64,000 nt of DNA from contig NZ_QFFF01000001.1 in assembly GCF_003129465.1 (NCBI RefSeq), positions 2,155,501-2,219,500 of the forward strand, read 5' to 3'. The position numbers and the translations under genes were made by a program. Below the pieces are notes generated by a model, which saw only the letters and a program-made list of their open reading frames with translations, did not search any database and was not told the origin of the DNA. Positions 9,406 to 19,281 of the stretch are shown piece after piece. The stretch comes from Sphingosinicella humi (GTDB taxonomy: Bacteria > Pseudomonadota > Alphaproteobacteria > Sphingomonadales > Sphingomonadaceae). Each line of letters starts with the position of its first letter. The first letter of the stretch is position 1.

Positions 9406-10514
9406 AGGCCGACATCGCCATCATCGGCGCCGGCATGGCCGGTGCCAGCCTGGCCGCGGAGGTGGGGGGGCGTGCGTCCGTGCTGCTGCTCGAGGCGGAG
9501 GCACGGCCGGGCTATCATTCCACCGGGCGGTCGGCGGCTTTCTGGTCGGAAACCTATGGCGGGCCGAAAGTGCAGCCGCTGACGAGCGCGTCGGGGCGGT
9601 TCCTGGCCGCTCCGCCGCCGAGCTTTTCCGAGCGGCCGTTCCTCTCGCCGCGCCGCGCGCTTCACCTGGCCGACGCGAAAGGCCGGCCGGCGCTGGACGC
9701 GCTTTGTGCCGAATTTTCCGGTGGTGCGGTCGCGCTGGAACGGCTCGACCGTGCTCGGCTGGAGACGATGATCCCAGGCCTCCGCGCCGGATGGGACGAG
9801 GGCGTCCTGGAGGGCAGCTGCACCGACATCGACGTCGGCGGGCTGCATGCCGCCTATCTGAAGGCCGCCCGCGCACAAGGCGTCCGGCTCGTGACGGATG
9901 CGCGGGTTGCGCGGGCAGAGCGGCGAGGGACAGGCTGGCGGCTGGATAGCAGCGCCGGAAGCCTCGAGGCCGATGTGATCGTCAACGCCGCCGGGGCGTG
10001 GGCCGACGAGGTGGCGACGCTGGTGGGCGCCGCGCCCTTGGGCATCCAGCCCTACCGCCGAACCATCGTGCAGCTCCGCACCACACCGCCCGCGCCGGCC
10101 GAAATGCCGCTCGTGATCGACGCGCTCGGCCGCTTCTATTTCAAGCCGGAGGCGGGCCGGCTCTGGCTCAGCCCTCATGACGAGACGCCCTGCGTCGCCG
10201 CGGACTGCGGGCCCGAGGAGATCGATGTCGCGCTCGCCATCGATCGTTTCGAGCGGGTCGTCGACTGGAAGGTCGAGCGAGTCGAGCATAGCTGGGCCGG
10301 CCTTCGCAGCTTCGCGCCCGATCGCCTGCCGGTCTACGGCTTCGACTCCGACGTGCCGGGTTTCTTCTGGTTCGCGGGACAGGGCGGGTTCGGCATCCAG
10401 ACGGCGCCGGCGGCCGCCAAGCTCGCCGCCGGACTGCTATTGGAGGTGCCGGCCGATCCGCTCGTCGCGGACATCGACCCGTCGCCTTATTTGGCCGGCC
10501 GGTTCAGGAACTGA
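9402..10514 (+). CDS. FAD-dependent oxidoreductase (DAO family)
   Basis: A 370-residue flavoprotein with an N-terminal dinucleotide-binding fold ([15 protein letters not shown], residues 6-20) and DAO-type features: [23 protein letters not shown] near residue 195, and a C-terminal FAD-binding motif [17 protein letters not shown]. These proteins oxidise amino or hydroxy acids (glycine oxidase, sarcosine oxidase, D-amino acid dehydrogenase, L-2-hydroxyglutarate oxidase branches). The branch cannot be fixed here. It is translationally coupled to the upstream hydrolase and converges with rnhA, overlapping it by 28 nt. Confidence 0.9.
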   Translation: MKADIAIIGAGMAGASLAAEVGGRASVLLLEAEARPGYHSTGRSAAFWSETYGGPKVQPLTSASGRFLAAPPPSFSERPFLSPRRALHLADAKGRPALDALCAEFSGGAVALERLDRARLETMIPGLRAGWDEGVLEGSCTDIDVGGLHAAYLKAARAQGVRLVTDARVARAERRGTGWRLDSSAGSLEADVIVNAAGAWADEVATLVGAAPLGIQPYRRTIVQLRTTPPAPAEMPLVIDALGRFYFKPEAGRLWLSPHDETPCVAADCGPEEIDVALAIDRFERVVDWKVERVEHSWAGLRSFAPDRLPVYGFDSDVPGFFWFAGQGGFGIQTAPAAAKLAAGLLLEVPADPLVADIDPSPYLAGRFRN

Positions 10515-10960
10515 AGCGCGGCGTCGCAGGCGAGCCGGTCGGCCCGCTCATTCTCCGGGTGACCGGCATGACCCTTCACCCAATGCCATTCGATGCGGTG
10601 CGGCTGGGCGGCGTCGACCAGCTCCTGCCACAGCTCGGCATTCTTGACCGGCTTCCGATCGGCCGTGCGCCAGCCGTTGCGGCGCCAGCCGTGGATCCAT
10701 TTGGTGATGCCGTCGCGGACATAGGCGCTGTCGGTGGTGAGGGCGACCTCACAGGGCCGCTTCAGGGCTTCCAGCGCCCGGATCGCGGCGAGCAGCTCCA
10801 TCCGATTGTTGGTCGTCAGCGGCTCGCCGCCGGACAGCTCCTTCTCGTGCCGCCCGGAACGGATGACGGCGCCCCAGCCGCCCGGGCCCGGATTGCCCTT
10901 GCAGGCGCCGTCGGTGAAGATTTCGACGCGCGGCAGGTCGGGAACGGCAGACAGGGTCAG
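10487..10960 (-). CDS. rnhA: Ribonuclease HI, apparent CTG start
   Basis: About 157 residues, the usual size for RNase HI, which cuts RNA in RNA-DNA hybrids. All catalytic acids are in place: [29 protein letters not shown] and the handle region [15 protein letters not shown]. The frame has no ATG, GTG or TTG between the upstream ispH coding sequence and the conserved beta-strand VEIFTDG; a CTG at 10960-10958 overlaps the ispH TGA as CTGA, exactly where ATGA coupling would be expected. I therefore call CTG initiation. A sequencing error or re-initiation from inside ispH is the alternative. Confidence 0.9.
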   Translation of the reverse strand: MTLSAVPDLPRVEIFTDGACKGNPGPGGWGAVIRSGRHEKELSGGEPLTTNNRMELLAAIRALEALKRPCEVALTTDSAYVRDGITKWIHGWRRNGWRTADRKPVKNAELWQELVDAAQPHRIEWHWVKGHAGHPENERADRLACDAALQFLNRPAK

Positions 10961-11910
10961 GCCGCCGTTTCGAGCCCGCGGGGGAGCTTGAAGACCATCC
11001 GCTCCTGAACCCCCTCCATCGCTTCCTCGGCAACTTCGAAATGCTCGGAGAGGAAATCGACGACCTCGCGGACCAGCACTTCCGGCGCGGAGGCTCCGGC
11101 CGTGATGCCGAGCGTCGCGACGCCGTCGAGCCAGGCGAGGTCGATGTCGGTCGCGCGGCCGACCAGCTTCGCCTTGGCGCCCTCGCGCTGCGCGACTTCG
11201 ACGAGGCGCACCGAATTGGAGCTGTTGGGCGCGCCGATCACCAGCACCGCATCGGCGCGGCGGGCGATTTCCTTGACGGCCTGCTGGCGGTTTGAGGTGG
11301 CATAGCAGATGTCCTCGCCACGCGGGCCCTTGATGGTCGGGAATCGGCGCTGGAGGATCGCGATGATCTCCGCCGTGTCGTCCACCGAGAGGGTGGTCTG
11401 CGTCAGGAAGGCGAGATTGTCGGGATCGGCGGGCTGCACCGTCTCGGCGTCGGCGGCCGTCTCGACCAGCGTCATCAAGCCTTCGGACACCTGGCCGAAG
11501 GTGCCGATCACTTCCGGGTGGCCGGCATGGCCGACGAACAATATGTGGCGGCCATTCTCCACCAGACGCTCGGCCTGCCGATGGACCTTGGAGACCAGCG
11601 GGCAGGTGGCGTCGAGATAGTTGAGGCCGCGCGCCTCGGCCTTCGCCGGCACCGCCTTGGGCACGCCATGGGCCGAGAAGACCACCGGCACCCCGTCCGG
11701 GACCTGGTCCAGCTCGGCGACGAACACCGCGCCCTTGGCCTTCAGCCTGTCGACGACGAACTTGTTGTGGACGATCTCGTGGCGGACATAGACCGGCGCC
11801 CCGTAGCGTTCGAGCGCGAGCTCGACGATGGTGATGGCGCGGTCGACGCCCGCGCAAAAGCCGCGCGGTGCCGCGATCAGCAGGGTGATGGGCCTCTTCG
11901 ATGTCGCCAT
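10957..11910 (-). CDS. ispH: 4-hydroxy-3-methylbut-2-enyl diphosphate reductase
   Basis: A 317-residue Fe-S enzyme that makes IPP and DMAPP in the last step of the MEP isoprenoid pathway. The three cluster cysteines are visible in [24 protein letters not shown] and GAPNSSNS context (third Cys in [10 protein letters not shown]). The conserved [10 protein letters not shown] and [13 protein letters not shown] also mark the family. It lies upstream of rnhA and overlaps its start by 4 nt. Confidence 0.96.
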   Translation of the reverse strand: MATSKRPITLLIAAPRGFCAGVDRAITIVELALERYGAPVYVRHEIVHNKFVVDRLKAKGAVFVAELDQVPDGVPVVFSAHGVPKAVPAKAEARGLNYLDATCPLVSKVHRQAERLVENGRHILFVGHAGHPEVIGTFGQVSEGLMTLVETAADAETVQPADPDNLAFLTQTTLSVDDTAEIIAILQRRFPTIKGPRGEDICYATSNRQQAVKEIARRADAVLVIGAPNSSNSVRLVEVAQREGAKAKLVGRATDIDLAWLDGVATLGITAGASAPEVLVREVVDFLSEHFEVAEEAMEGVQERMVFKLPRGLETAA

Positions 11911-12010
11911 GGCTGCGCCTCTACGCGATTGCTTGCAGCCTTGAAAGCCGCTTCCTATGATCCCGCCGCCCGGTTAGGGGCGACCAGGCTCACCCAATGT
12001 TTGAGGAACG

Positions 12011-12655
12011 ATGTCCGTGTTCAACCCCAAAGTGGCTCTGCCCGCCCTCGTCTCGCTTGCCCTTTTGGGGTGCGCCAAGGAAGGCGACATCACCTCCGGC
12101 GGTATCCTCGCGACCCGCTCGGCCTGTCCGACGGTGGCGATCCCGGCGCCGACCGGCGACATCACCCTGTTCAACCCCGAAACCAGCCGGGACGCGAGCG
12201 CGATCGATGTCGTCGGCTATCTGACGAATGTCCGCAGCACCTGCGACGAGACCGGCGAATATATCGTCTCCAACGTTACCTTCGACGTTCACGCCCAGCG
12301 CCGCGACGCCAGCGGCGCGCGCCAGGTGGTGCTGCCCTATTTCGCGGTAGTGGTGCAGGGCAGCGACAATGTCGTCTCCAAGAGCGTCGGGCGGGTTGCG
12401 CTGAACTTCGCCGAGGGTGAATTGCGGGCAAGCACGACGGGGAGCGCCACCAGCCAGGTGCTTCGCTCCGCCGCCACGCTGCCGACGGAGATTCGCCGCG
12501 AGATCACCCGCGAGCGCAAGCCCGGCGACGTCGACGCCGCGCTCGATCCAATGGCCGATCCCAAGGTTCGCGCCGCCGTCCAGCGCGCCAGCTTCGAGCT
12601 GCTCGTCGGTTTCCAGCTGACCGAGGAGCAGCTTCGCTACAACGCCACACGTTAG
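12011..12655 (+). CDS. Hypothetical lipoprotein
   Basis: A 214-residue protein with a lipoprotein signal peptide (residues 1-20, lipobox LALLGC) and a mature periplasmic domain without a motif I can name. The body is beta-rich up to about residue 150 and ends in a segment with REITRERKPGDVDAALDPM and FELLVGFQLTEEQLRYNATR. It stands alone between divergent ispH and the glycine riboswitch. Such proteins are common in sphingomonads. The function is unknown. Confidence 0.8.
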   Translation: MSVFNPKVALPALVSLALLGCAKEGDITSGGILATRSACPTVAIPAPTGDITLFNPETSRDASAIDVVGYLTNVRSTCDETGEYIVSNVTFDVHAQRRDASGARQVVLPYFAVVVQGSDNVVSKSVGRVALNFAEGELRASTTGSATSQVLRSAATLPTEIRREITRERKPGDVDAALDPMADPKVRAAVQRASFELLVGFQLTEEQLRYNATR

Positions 12656-12721
12656 GCGATTGACTCAAGGCCGGCCCCGCTTCAGAGCGGGCCGGTCGCT
12701 GGCGAGGAATCGCCGGAAGAA

Positions 12722-12904
12722 CGCGCGGGAGAGAGCGGTGCGAAAGCGCCGTCGCCGAAGGAGCAACCGCCCCGGAAACTCTCAGGCAGAAGGACCGCGC
12801 GTTTTGAGACACTCTGGAAAGCGGATGCGACGCATCCCACCGAAGGGGTAAGCCGCCGCAAAGGACGCGCGAAAGCTCTCAGGTCCAGTGACAGAGGGGG
12901 TGCA
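12722..12904 (+). promoter_or_regulatory. Tandem glycine riboswitch
   Basis: Two glycine aptamers follow each other. The first (about 12722-12800) has CGCCGAAGGAGCAA, ACTCTCAGGCA and AGGACCG; the second (about 12812-12900) has CACCGAAGGGGTAAG, GCTCTCAGGTCC and the closing CAGAGGGG. Both show the conserved CUCUCAGG/AGGAC core, and the short linker fits cooperative tandem glycine riboswitches. The gcvT start lies about 55 nt further on. By family knowledge, glycine binding switches the downstream cleavage operon on. Confidence 0.93.
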
Positions 12905-12956
12905 GCCTGGGACCAATCGCAATCCGCGACGTTCCATGCACACTCTGGAGACTGGA

Positions 12957-14072
12957 ATGGCCGACGTACTGGACAAGAAACTCCCGCTCGATGCTTGGCA
13001 TCGCGCGATAGGCGCCCGGATGGTGTCGTTCGCGGACTATTCGATGCCGATTCAATATGAAGGCATCCTCGCCGAGCATTTGTGGACCCGTCAGTCGGCG
13101 GGACTGTTCGACGTCAGCCATATGGGCCAGATCGAGCTTCACGGCGACGATCTCGACGCGGCGCTGGAAACGGTGCTTCCGGCCGATCTCTCGCTGCTGA
13201 AGGACGGCCGGCTGCGCTATTCGCTGCTGCTGAACGACGAGGGCGGCATCGTCGACGACCTGATGGCGACGCGGCGCGGCGACCATTTCTACCTGGTCGT
13301 GAACGGCGCCACCAAATATGGCGACATCGCCTATCTGCGCGACAAGCTGCCGGTCGGCGTCAAGCTCGACCATCTCGAGGATCATGCGCTGCTCGCCCTG
13401 CAGGGGCCGAAGGCGGTGGACGTCCTTTCCCGCCTGGCGCCGGGCGTCGAGACGCTGGGCTTCATGACCGGCGGCAGGTTCGACATTGGCGACATCCCGG
13501 CCTGGATCAGCCGGTCGGGCTATACCGGGGAGGACGGGTTCGAAATCTCGATCCTCGCGAAGGACGCCGAGATCGTTGCGAACCTGCTGGCGAATGAGCC
13601 GGAAGTGAAGCCGATCGGCCTTGGCGCACGCGATTCGCTGCGGCTGGAGGCCGGGCTGGGTCTCTACGGCCACGATCTCGACGAGGAGACGACGCCGGTC
13701 GAGGCCGATGTCGCCTTCGCCATTTCCAAGCGGCGCAAGGAAGAGGGCGGCTTTCCCGGAGACGAGCGCGTCCTGCGCGAGCTGAAGCACGGCGCCGTCC
13801 GCCGCCGCGTCGGTCTCGCCGTGCTCGGCCGCCAGCCGGTGCGCGAGGGCGCCATGGTCGTGGACGCCGAAGGCAACGAGGTCGGTAAGGTGACGAGCGG
13901 CGGCTTCTCGCCCTGCCTGGAGGCGCCGATCGCCATGGCTTATGTGCCGACCGCCAGCGCCGAGCCGGGCACCGACATCCGCCTCGCCTCGCGCGGCAAG
14001 ATTTTCGAGGCGAAGGTCGTGCCCATGCCCTTCGTCCCCCATCGCTACCACCGGAAGGGAGCCGGCCAATGA
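12957..14072 (+). CDS. gcvT: Glycine cleavage system T protein (aminomethyltransferase)
   Basis: About 371 residues. GcvT transfers the methylene carbon from the lipoyl arm of GcvH to tetrahydrofolate, releasing ammonia. Family marks are LFDVSHMGQIEL, GGIVDDLMATR, ISRSGYTGEDGFEIS and the C-terminal barrel with RRRVGLAVLGRQPVREGA. The open frame begins inside the riboswitch, but GGAG upstream of the ATG at 12957 (protein start MADVLDKKLPLDAW) and family alignment set the start there. It overlaps gcvH by 4 nt (ATGA). Confidence 0.95.
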   Translation: MADVLDKKLPLDAWHRAIGARMVSFADYSMPIQYEGILAEHLWTRQSAGLFDVSHMGQIELHGDDLDAALETVLPADLSLLKDGRLRYSLLLNDEGGIVDDLMATRRGDHFYLVVNGATKYGDIAYLRDKLPVGVKLDHLEDHALLALQGPKAVDVLSRLAPGVETLGFMTGGRFDIGDIPAWISRSGYTGEDGFEISILAKDAEIVANLLANEPEVKPIGLGARDSLRLEAGLGLYGHDLDEETTPVEADVAFAISKRRKEEGGFPGDERVLRELKHGAVRRRVGLAVLGRQPVREGAMVVDAEGNEVGKVTSGGFSPCLEAPIAMAYVPTASAEPGTDIRLASRGKIFEAKVVPMPFVPHRYHRKGAGQ

Positions 14073-14440
14073 CTGTCTACTACACCAAAGAACATGAGTG
14101 GATCCGCGTCGACGGCGACAACGCCACCGTCGGCATCACCGATTTCGCGCAGGGCCAGCTCGGCGACATCGTCTTCGTCGAGGTCCCGGCCGCCGGCACC
14201 CAAGTGAAGAAGGGCGGCGATGCGGCCGTGGTCGAGAGCGTCAAGGCCGCCAGCGACATCTATGCGCCGGTGTCCGGCCAGGTGGTCGAAGGCAATGCGG
14301 CGCTCGAAGCCGATCCGTCGCTCGTCAACAGCGATCCGGAAGGCGAGGGCTGGTTCTTCAAGATCACCCTGTCCGACAATCACGAGCTGTCGGACCTGAT
14401 GAGCGCTGACGACTATAAGAGCTTCTGCGAGAGCCTGTGA
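14069..14440 (+). CDS. gcvH: Glycine cleavage system H protein
   Basis: A 123-residue lipoyl carrier of the glycine cleavage complex. The lipoylated lysine is K59 in VVESVKAASDIYAP, inside the usual hammerhead fold (HEWIRVDGDNATVGITDFAQ at the N-terminus). Its length and sequence are typical. It is coupled to gcvT by an ATGA overlap and followed by a repeat-bearing 136-nt spacer. Confidence 0.97.
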   Translation: MTVYYTKEHEWIRVDGDNATVGITDFAQGQLGDIVFVEVPAAGTQVKKGGDAAVVESVKAASDIYAPVSGQVVEGNAALEADPSLVNSDPEGEGWFFKITLSDNHELSDLMSADDYKSFCESL

Positions 14441-14460
14441 TCGGCACGCTGCGCCTCCTC

Positions 14461-14562
14461 AGCCTCGTTCGTCCCGAGCCCTTCGACGTCGCCTGCGCTC
14501 AGGATGAACTGCGTCGAGGGGCGCTGGCACTGGCGCGCCTCGACTTCGCTCGGCACGAACGG
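14461..14562. repeat. Intergenic palindromic repeat, family B
   Basis: The spacer between gcvH and the next gene holds inverted arms around CTCGTTCGTCCCGAGC (14463-) and its partner CGCTCGGCACGAACG near 14547-14562, with GTCGAGGG between. A similar element separates aguB and aguA at 36721-36796. It lies inside the gcv operon and so may modulate expression of the distal genes. Confidence 0.6.
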
Positions 14563-14576
14563 AGGAGGGGGGAAGC

Positions 14577-15341
14577 TTGCTAAATCCCGCCTCCCGCTGG
14601 TCTCCGGCCGATTACGCAGCCAACGCCGCCTTCGTGCCGGCCCTGGGCGCGGCGGCGCTTGACCTGCTCGATCCCAAGCCGGGAGAGGCGATCCTCGATC
14701 TGGGCTGCGGCGACGGCGTGCTGACCGAGAAGATCGTCGCCGCAGGGGCCAAGGTGATCGGTATCGACGCCTCCGAGGAAATGGTGGCCGCCGCCCGTGG
14801 GCGCGGCGTGGACGCCTATGTGGCGGATGCTCAGGCGCTCGACTTCAACACCCAGTTCGATGCCATCTTCTCGAACGCGGCGCTCCACTGGATGCTCGAT
14901 CCGGAGGCGGTCGCACACGGCGTCTTTCGCGCACTGGTGCCCGGCGGCCGCTTTGTCGGCGAGATGGGCGGGGAAGGGAATATCGCCATCCTCCGCGCCG
15001 GCATCCGCGAGGAGCTGACCGAGCGGGGTTATCCCCTGCCGGCGGGCGATCCGCAATGGTATCCGAGCGCCCAGGAGTTCAGCCGTATCTACAGCCGCGC
15101 CGGCTTCACCGACATCGAGGCCCAAATCATCCCGCGTGAGACCGACCTGCCCAGCGGCGTCGCCGCCTGGGTGAGGACCTTCCGCACCGGCTGGATGGAT
15201 GCCGCCCGCGTGCCCGACGAGGAGCAGGCCGAGGTCGCCGCGGCCGTCGAGCGGCGTCTCGCTTCGAAGCTCCGCCGCCCCGACGGCAGCTGGTTCGCCG
15301 ATTATGTCCGCCTTCGCTTTACGATGAGAAAGCCCCACTGA
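14577..15341 (+). CDS. Class I SAM-dependent methyltransferase
   Basis: A 254-residue protein with a Rossmann methyltransferase core: motif [16 protein letters not shown] (about residues 38-52), [10 protein letters not shown], and [13 protein letters not shown] as motif IV. It resembles trans-aconitate methyltransferase/UbiE-like small-molecule enzymes. The start is TTG, preceded by a strong GGAGGAGGGG site. It sits between gcvH and gcvPA, and its stop overlaps the gcvPA start by 1 nt, so it belongs to the glycine-cleavage transcript. The substrate is unknown. Confidence 0.88.
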   Translation: MLNPASRWSPADYAANAAFVPALGAAALDLLDPKPGEAILDLGCGDGVLTEKIVAAGAKVIGIDASEEMVAAARGRGVDAYVADAQALDFNTQFDAIFSNAALHWMLDPEAVAHGVFRALVPGGRFVGEMGGEGNIAILRAGIREELTERGYPLPAGDPQWYPSAQEFSRIYSRAGFTDIEAQIIPRETDLPSGVAAWVRTFRTGWMDAARVPDEEQAEVAAAVERRLASKLRRPDGSWFADYVRLRFTMRKPH

Positions 15342-16699
15342 TGCGTTATCTTCCCCTAGCCGACAGCGACCGCCAGGAGATGCTCCGCGCGGTCGGCGCG
15401 TCCTCGATCGACGACCTGTTCGTCGACGTTCCCGAGGCGGCGCACCTCTCCACCAAGATCGAAGGGCTGGCCGACCATGCTAGCGAGCTGTCGGTCGAGC
15501 GGCAGCTCACCGCCATGGCCCGCCGCAACATGGTCGCGGGTGAGGTGCCCTTCTTCCTCGGCGCCGGCGCCTATCGCCACCACATCCCGGCGAGCGTCGA
15601 CCATCTCATCCAGCGCGGCGAGTTCCTGACCAGCTACACGCCCTATCAGCCGGAAATCGCCCAGGGCACGCTCCAGGCGCTGTTCGAGTTTCAGACGCAG
15701 GTGGCGCGCCTCTATGGCTGCGATGTCGCCAACGCCTCGATGTATGACGGCTCGACCGCCTGCTGGGAGGCGATCGTAATGGCCCGTCGCATCACGCGGC
15801 GCGGAAAGGCCGTGCTCTCCGCTGGGCTTCATCCCCATTATGTCTCCGTCGCCGACACCATGGCCAAGTTCACGGGCGACGTGCTTGACAAGGCGTTGCC
15901 GGAGCTCACGGCGGAGACGGATGCCGATCGGCTCCTCGCCGCCATCGACGAAGAGACGAGCTGCGTCGTCGTCCAGTATCCCGATATTCTCGGCCGCATC
16001 ACCGATCTGACGCCGATCGCCGACAAGGCGCATGAGAAGGGCGCCTTGCTGATCGCCGTCGTGACCGAGCCGGTGGCGCTGGGCGCGATCCGCAGCCCCG
16101 GCGAGATGGGCGCCGACATCGTCGTGGGCGAAGGCCAGTCGATCGGCGTCGGCCTCAATTTCGGCGGGCCCTATGTCGGCCTCTTCGCCTGCAAGGAGAA
16201 GTTCGTCCGCCAGATGCCCGGCCGCCTCTGCGGCGAGACGGTGGACGCGGAAGGCAAGCGCGGCTTCGTGCTGACCCTGTCGACCCGCGAGCAGCATATC
16301 CGGCGCGAGAAGGCGACGTCCAACATCTGCACCAACTCAGGGCTTTGCGCGCTGGCCTTTTCGGTCCACATGACCCTGCTCGGCGAGAAGGGGCTGAGGC
16401 AGCTCGCCAACCTCAACCATGCCAAGGCCGTCCAGGCGGCCGAGCGGCTGGCTAAAGTCGCGGGCGTGGAACTGGTCAACGACAGCTTCTTCAACGAATT
16501 CACGCTGAGGCTTTCCAAGCCCGCCCGGCCGGTCGTCCGCGCGATGGCGGAGCAGGGCGTGCTCGGTGGCGTCTCGCTCGGCCGCCTCTTCCCGGGCGCC
16601 GAGGCGCTGCAGAACGGCCTCGTCGTGGCCGTCACCGAAACCGTTACCGACGAAGACATCGAAGCGCTGGCGAAGGCGCTTCAGGAGACCCTGGCATGA
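15341..16699 (+). CDS. gcvPA: Glycine dehydrogenase (decarboxylating) subunit 1
   Basis: A 452-residue N-terminal half of the split P protein, the PLP enzyme that decarboxylates glycine in the glycine cleavage complex. Family marks include [15 protein letters not shown] at the start, [37 protein letters not shown] and [20 protein letters not shown]. It is coupled to the methyltransferase upstream and overlaps gcvPB by 4 nt. Split P proteins are the usual form in this group. Confidence 0.96.
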   Translation: MRYLPLADSDRQEMLRAVGASSIDDLFVDVPEAAHLSTKIEGLADHASELSVERQLTAMARRNMVAGEVPFFLGAGAYRHHIPASVDHLIQRGEFLTSYTPYQPEIAQGTLQALFEFQTQVARLYGCDVANASMYDGSTACWEAIVMARRITRRGKAVLSAGLHPHYVSVADTMAKFTGDVLDKALPELTAETDADRLLAAIDEETSCVVVQYPDILGRITDLTPIADKAHEKGALLIAVVTEPVALGAIRSPGEMGADIVVGEGQSIGVGLNFGGPYVGLFACKEKFVRQMPGRLCGETVDAEGKRGFVLTLSTREQHIRREKATSNICTNSGLCALAFSVHMTLLGEKGLRQLANLNHAKAVQAAERLAKVAGVELVNDSFFNEFTLRLSKPARPVVRAMAEQGVLGGVSLGRLFPGAEALQNGLVVAVTETVTDEDIEALAKALQETLA

Positions 16700-18264
16700 G
16701 CATCAATCAGAGCGGCTGGCGCCCCGAAAGCCCGCAGACGGGCGTGGAGGCGAGCGCGGATACCTTCACCGGCAATCGCGCGCTGATGCTGGAGGAGCCG
16801 CTGATCTTCGAGATGGATGAGCGCGGCGGCACCGGCGTCGATTTCGCCGAGGCGCCGAAGGTGTCCAGTCGCCTCGGCAGCCTGGAACGCAACCGCGACA
16901 TCGACCTTCCCGGCCTCTCGGAGCCGCAGACGGTGCGCCACTATACGCGCCTCAGCCGCCAGAATTATGCGATCGACCTGGGGCTTTTCCCGCTCGGATC
17001 GTGCACGATGAAGCACAATCCGCGCCTCAACGAGCGCATGGCGCGGCTGCCGGGCTTCGCGGACATCCACCCGCTCCAGCCGGTGGACACGGTGCAGGGG
17101 GCGCTGAAGCTGATCGCCGACCTTGGCGAATGGCTGATCAAGCTCACCGGCATGCACTCCGTCGCGATGAGCCCCAAGGCGGGCGCCCATGGCGAGCTTT
17201 GCGGGCTCCTGGCCATCCGCTCGGCGCTGGAAGCGCGCGGGGACAAGCGCGAGGTGGTGCTGGTGCCGGAGAGCGCCCATGGCACCAACCCGGCGACGGC
17301 CGCTTTCGCCGGCTACCGGGTCGAGAACATCCCGGCCACCGAGCGCGGCCGAGTCGATCTTGCGGCCTTGAAGGCGCGGCTGGGGCCGGATGTGGCGGCG
17401 GTGATGATCACCAACCCGAACACCTGCGGCCTGTTCGAGCCGGACATGATCGAGATTTCCAAGGCCGTGCATGAAGCCGGCGCCCTCGTCTATTGCGACG
17501 GCGCCAATTTCAACGCCATCGTCGGCCGGGTCCGCCCTGGCGACCTCGGCATCGACGCGATGCACATCAACCTGCACAAGACCTTCTCGACTCCGCATGG
17601 CGGCGGCGGGCCGGGCTCGGGCCCGGTCGTGTTCTCCGAAGCGCTGACACCCTTCGCGCCGCTTCCCTTCGTGGAGAAGCAGGGCGACCATTACGCCCTG
17701 ATCGAGGAGGAGACGGCCGAGGAGCATCACGGCCGGACCTTCGGCCGCATGACCGCCTTCCACGGCCAGATGGGCATGTTCACCCGCGCGCTGAGCTATA
17801 TTCTGAGCCACGGAGCCGACGGGCTGCGCCAGGTCGCCGAAGATGCCGTGCTCAACGCCAATTACGTGCTGCGCGCGCTGGAAGATGTCCTCGATGCGCC
17901 GTTCGGCAAGAGCGGGCCGTGCATGCACGAGGCCCTGTTCAGCGACAAGGGCTTCGAAGGGGGGCTGTCGACCCTCGACCTTGCCAAGGCGCTGATCGAC
18001 GAGGGCTTCCACCCGATGACCATGTATTTCCCGCTGGTCGTCCACGGCGCGATGCTGATCGAGCCGACCGAGACGGAGTCGAAGGCGGCGCTCGATCAGT
18101 TCATCGGCGCGATCCGGAATGTCGCCGAGCGCGCCAAGGCCGGCGATCCTTCGCTGAAAGCCGCCCCGGTCCATGCACCGCGCCGCCGCCTCGACGAGAC
18201 CTTGGCGGCGAGGAAGCCGGTGCTGGTCTACAAGGAGCCGGAGCAGGCGCAGGCGGCGGAGTGA
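16696..18264 (+). CDS. gcvPB: Glycine dehydrogenase (decarboxylating) subunit 2
   Basis: A 522-residue C-terminal half of the P protein, which carries the PLP-binding lysine (K295 in [16 protein letters not shown]). Other family marks are [27 protein letters not shown] and [16 protein letters not shown]. Together with GcvPA it forms the active decarboxylase that loads the aminomethyl group on GcvH. It overlaps the following DUF938 gene by 4 nt (GTGA). Confidence 0.96.
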   Translation: MSINQSGWRPESPQTGVEASADTFTGNRALMLEEPLIFEMDERGGTGVDFAEAPKVSSRLGSLERNRDIDLPGLSEPQTVRHYTRLSRQNYAIDLGLFPLGSCTMKHNPRLNERMARLPGFADIHPLQPVDTVQGALKLIADLGEWLIKLTGMHSVAMSPKAGAHGELCGLLAIRSALEARGDKREVVLVPESAHGTNPATAAFAGYRVENIPATERGRVDLAALKARLGPDVAAVMITNPNTCGLFEPDMIEISKAVHEAGALVYCDGANFNAIVGRVRPGDLGIDAMHINLHKTFSTPHGGGGPGSGPVVFSEALTPFAPLPFVEKQGDHYALIEEETAEEHHGRTFGRMTAFHGQMGMFTRALSYILSHGADGLRQVAEDAVLNANYVLRALEDVLDAPFGKSGPCMHEALFSDKGFEGGLSTLDLAKALIDEGFHPMTMYFPLVVHGAMLIEPTETESKAALDQFIGAIRNVAERAKAGDPSLKAAPVHAPRRRLDETLAARKPVLVYKEPEQAQAAE

Positions 18265-18863
18265 GCGACGCCCGCCGCAGCGCACCGCATGTCGCCCGCA
18301 ATGCCGGGCCGATCGCGGATGTGCTGGGCGGGCTGTTGCCCGACAAGGGGCTCGTGCTCGAGATCGCCAGCGGCACCGGCGAGCATGCACTCTATTTCGC
18401 GCAGGTCTTTCCAAGCCTCACCTTCCAGCCGAGCGATCCGGACCCGGCGGCGCTCGCCTCGATCGACTCCTGGCGGGTGGACGCCGGGGCGCCCAACCTC
18501 CTGCCGCCGGTGCGGCTGGACGCGCGCGAAGACCAATGGCCGCTCGACCGCGCGGATGCCATCCTCTGCATCAATATGGTTCACATCAGCCCCTGGGCGG
18601 CCACCGAGGGGCTGATGGCCGGGGCGGGGCGGCGGCTGCCTTCGGGCGCGCCGCTCTATCTCTACGGTGCCTATCGCCGGCAAGGCGTGGCGACGGCCCC
18701 CAGCAACGAGGCGTTCGACCTGTCGCTGAGGAGCCGCGACGCGGAATGGGGGGTGCGGGACCTGGAGGATGTGGTCGCGGAAGCGGCGAAGCACGGCCTT
18801 GCACTGGAGAGCGTGGTCGAGATGCCGGCCAACAACCTGTCTGTGGTGTTCCGCAAGGCCTAG
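18261..18863 (+). CDS. DUF938 family SAM-dependent methyltransferase-like protein
   Basis: A 200-residue protein beginning at a GTG that overlaps the gcvPB stop (GTGA) with GGCGGCGGA just upstream. It shows the DUF938 pattern: SAPHVARNAGPIADVL, VLEIASGTGEHALYFAQ (SAM-binding motif I), and INMVHISPW followed by LYLYGAYRR and NEAFDLSLRSRD. Biochemical activity is not established for the family. The much longer open frame upstream is antisense/out-of-frame gcvPB sequence and not part of the protein. Confidence 0.88.
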   Translation: MSDARRSAPHVARNAGPIADVLGGLLPDKGLVLEIASGTGEHALYFAQVFPSLTFQPSDPDPAALASIDSWRVDAGAPNLLPPVRLDAREDQWPLDRADAILCINMVHISPWAATEGLMAGAGRRLPSGAPLYLYGAYRRQGVATAPSNEAFDLSLRSRDAEWGVRDLEDVVAEAAKHGLALESVVEMPANNLSVVFRKA

Positions 18864-18864
18864 C

Positions 18865-18979
18865 CGTCATCCCGGCGGAAGCCGGGACCCAAGAACACTG
18901 TTGCTGGAGGTGACATGCCCCCACGGTCGAAAACCGCCGATCGCGGCGTTCTTGGGTCCCGGCTTTCGCCGGGATGACG
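18865..18979. repeat. Intergenic palindromic repeat, family A (complete copy)
   Basis: Two 32-nt inverted arms (18865-18896 and 18948-18979) differ at one position and are separated by 51 nt. Each holds GTCATCCCGGCGG and GGGACCCAAGAAC or the complements. It sits between the convergent DUF938 gene and a small ORF, and is the best-preserved copy of the family also seen at 905-1010. A transcript from either side would fold into a long hairpin. Confidence 0.85.
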
Positions 18980-18980
18980 A

Positions 18981-19196
18981 TTAGCTGCGATTCGGTAGTG
19001 TCGGCTCGTCGCCCTTTGCAGGCTTGTCCTCGCCGCGCACGCGGGTGGCGCCGGGCTTGCCCTCCACGTCATGCTCTTCCTCGGCCTGGCTGGCGATGTC
19101 GCGCTGCAGATTGCCGCCGCTGACGCCGCTCTGGCTCGGTCCTCGTTCCATCTTGTCGATGAGTTCGCTGTCGTCGGGGCGTTGCTTGTCCGCCAT
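18981..19196 (-). CDS. Small hydrophilic hypothetical protein
   Basis: A 71-residue, strongly charged and probably disordered protein (MADKQRPDDSELIDKMERG at the N-terminus). It has no membrane segment or cysteine. A clear AAGGAG ribosome site about 9 nt upstream of the ATG supports a real gene. The composition recalls small stress-related proteins common in sphingomonads, but I cannot name a family. Confidence 0.65.
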   Translation of the reverse strand: MADKQRPDDSELIDKMERGPSQSGVSGGNLQRDIASQAEEEHDVEGKPGATRVRGEDKPAKGDEPTLPNRS

Positions 19197-19281
19197 GTTT
19201 CATCTCCTTCGAAAAGGACAATGAAGCGCGGCCGCCCCTGTTCCTCGACGCATCCTCGCCTGCGCGCCGACCGGCGCAAAC

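Noticed and set aside
12888-12956. N-terminal extension of GcvT into the riboswitch
   Set aside because: The extra residues are encoded by aptamer 2 and its linker; the ATG at 12957 has a ribosome site and fits the family.
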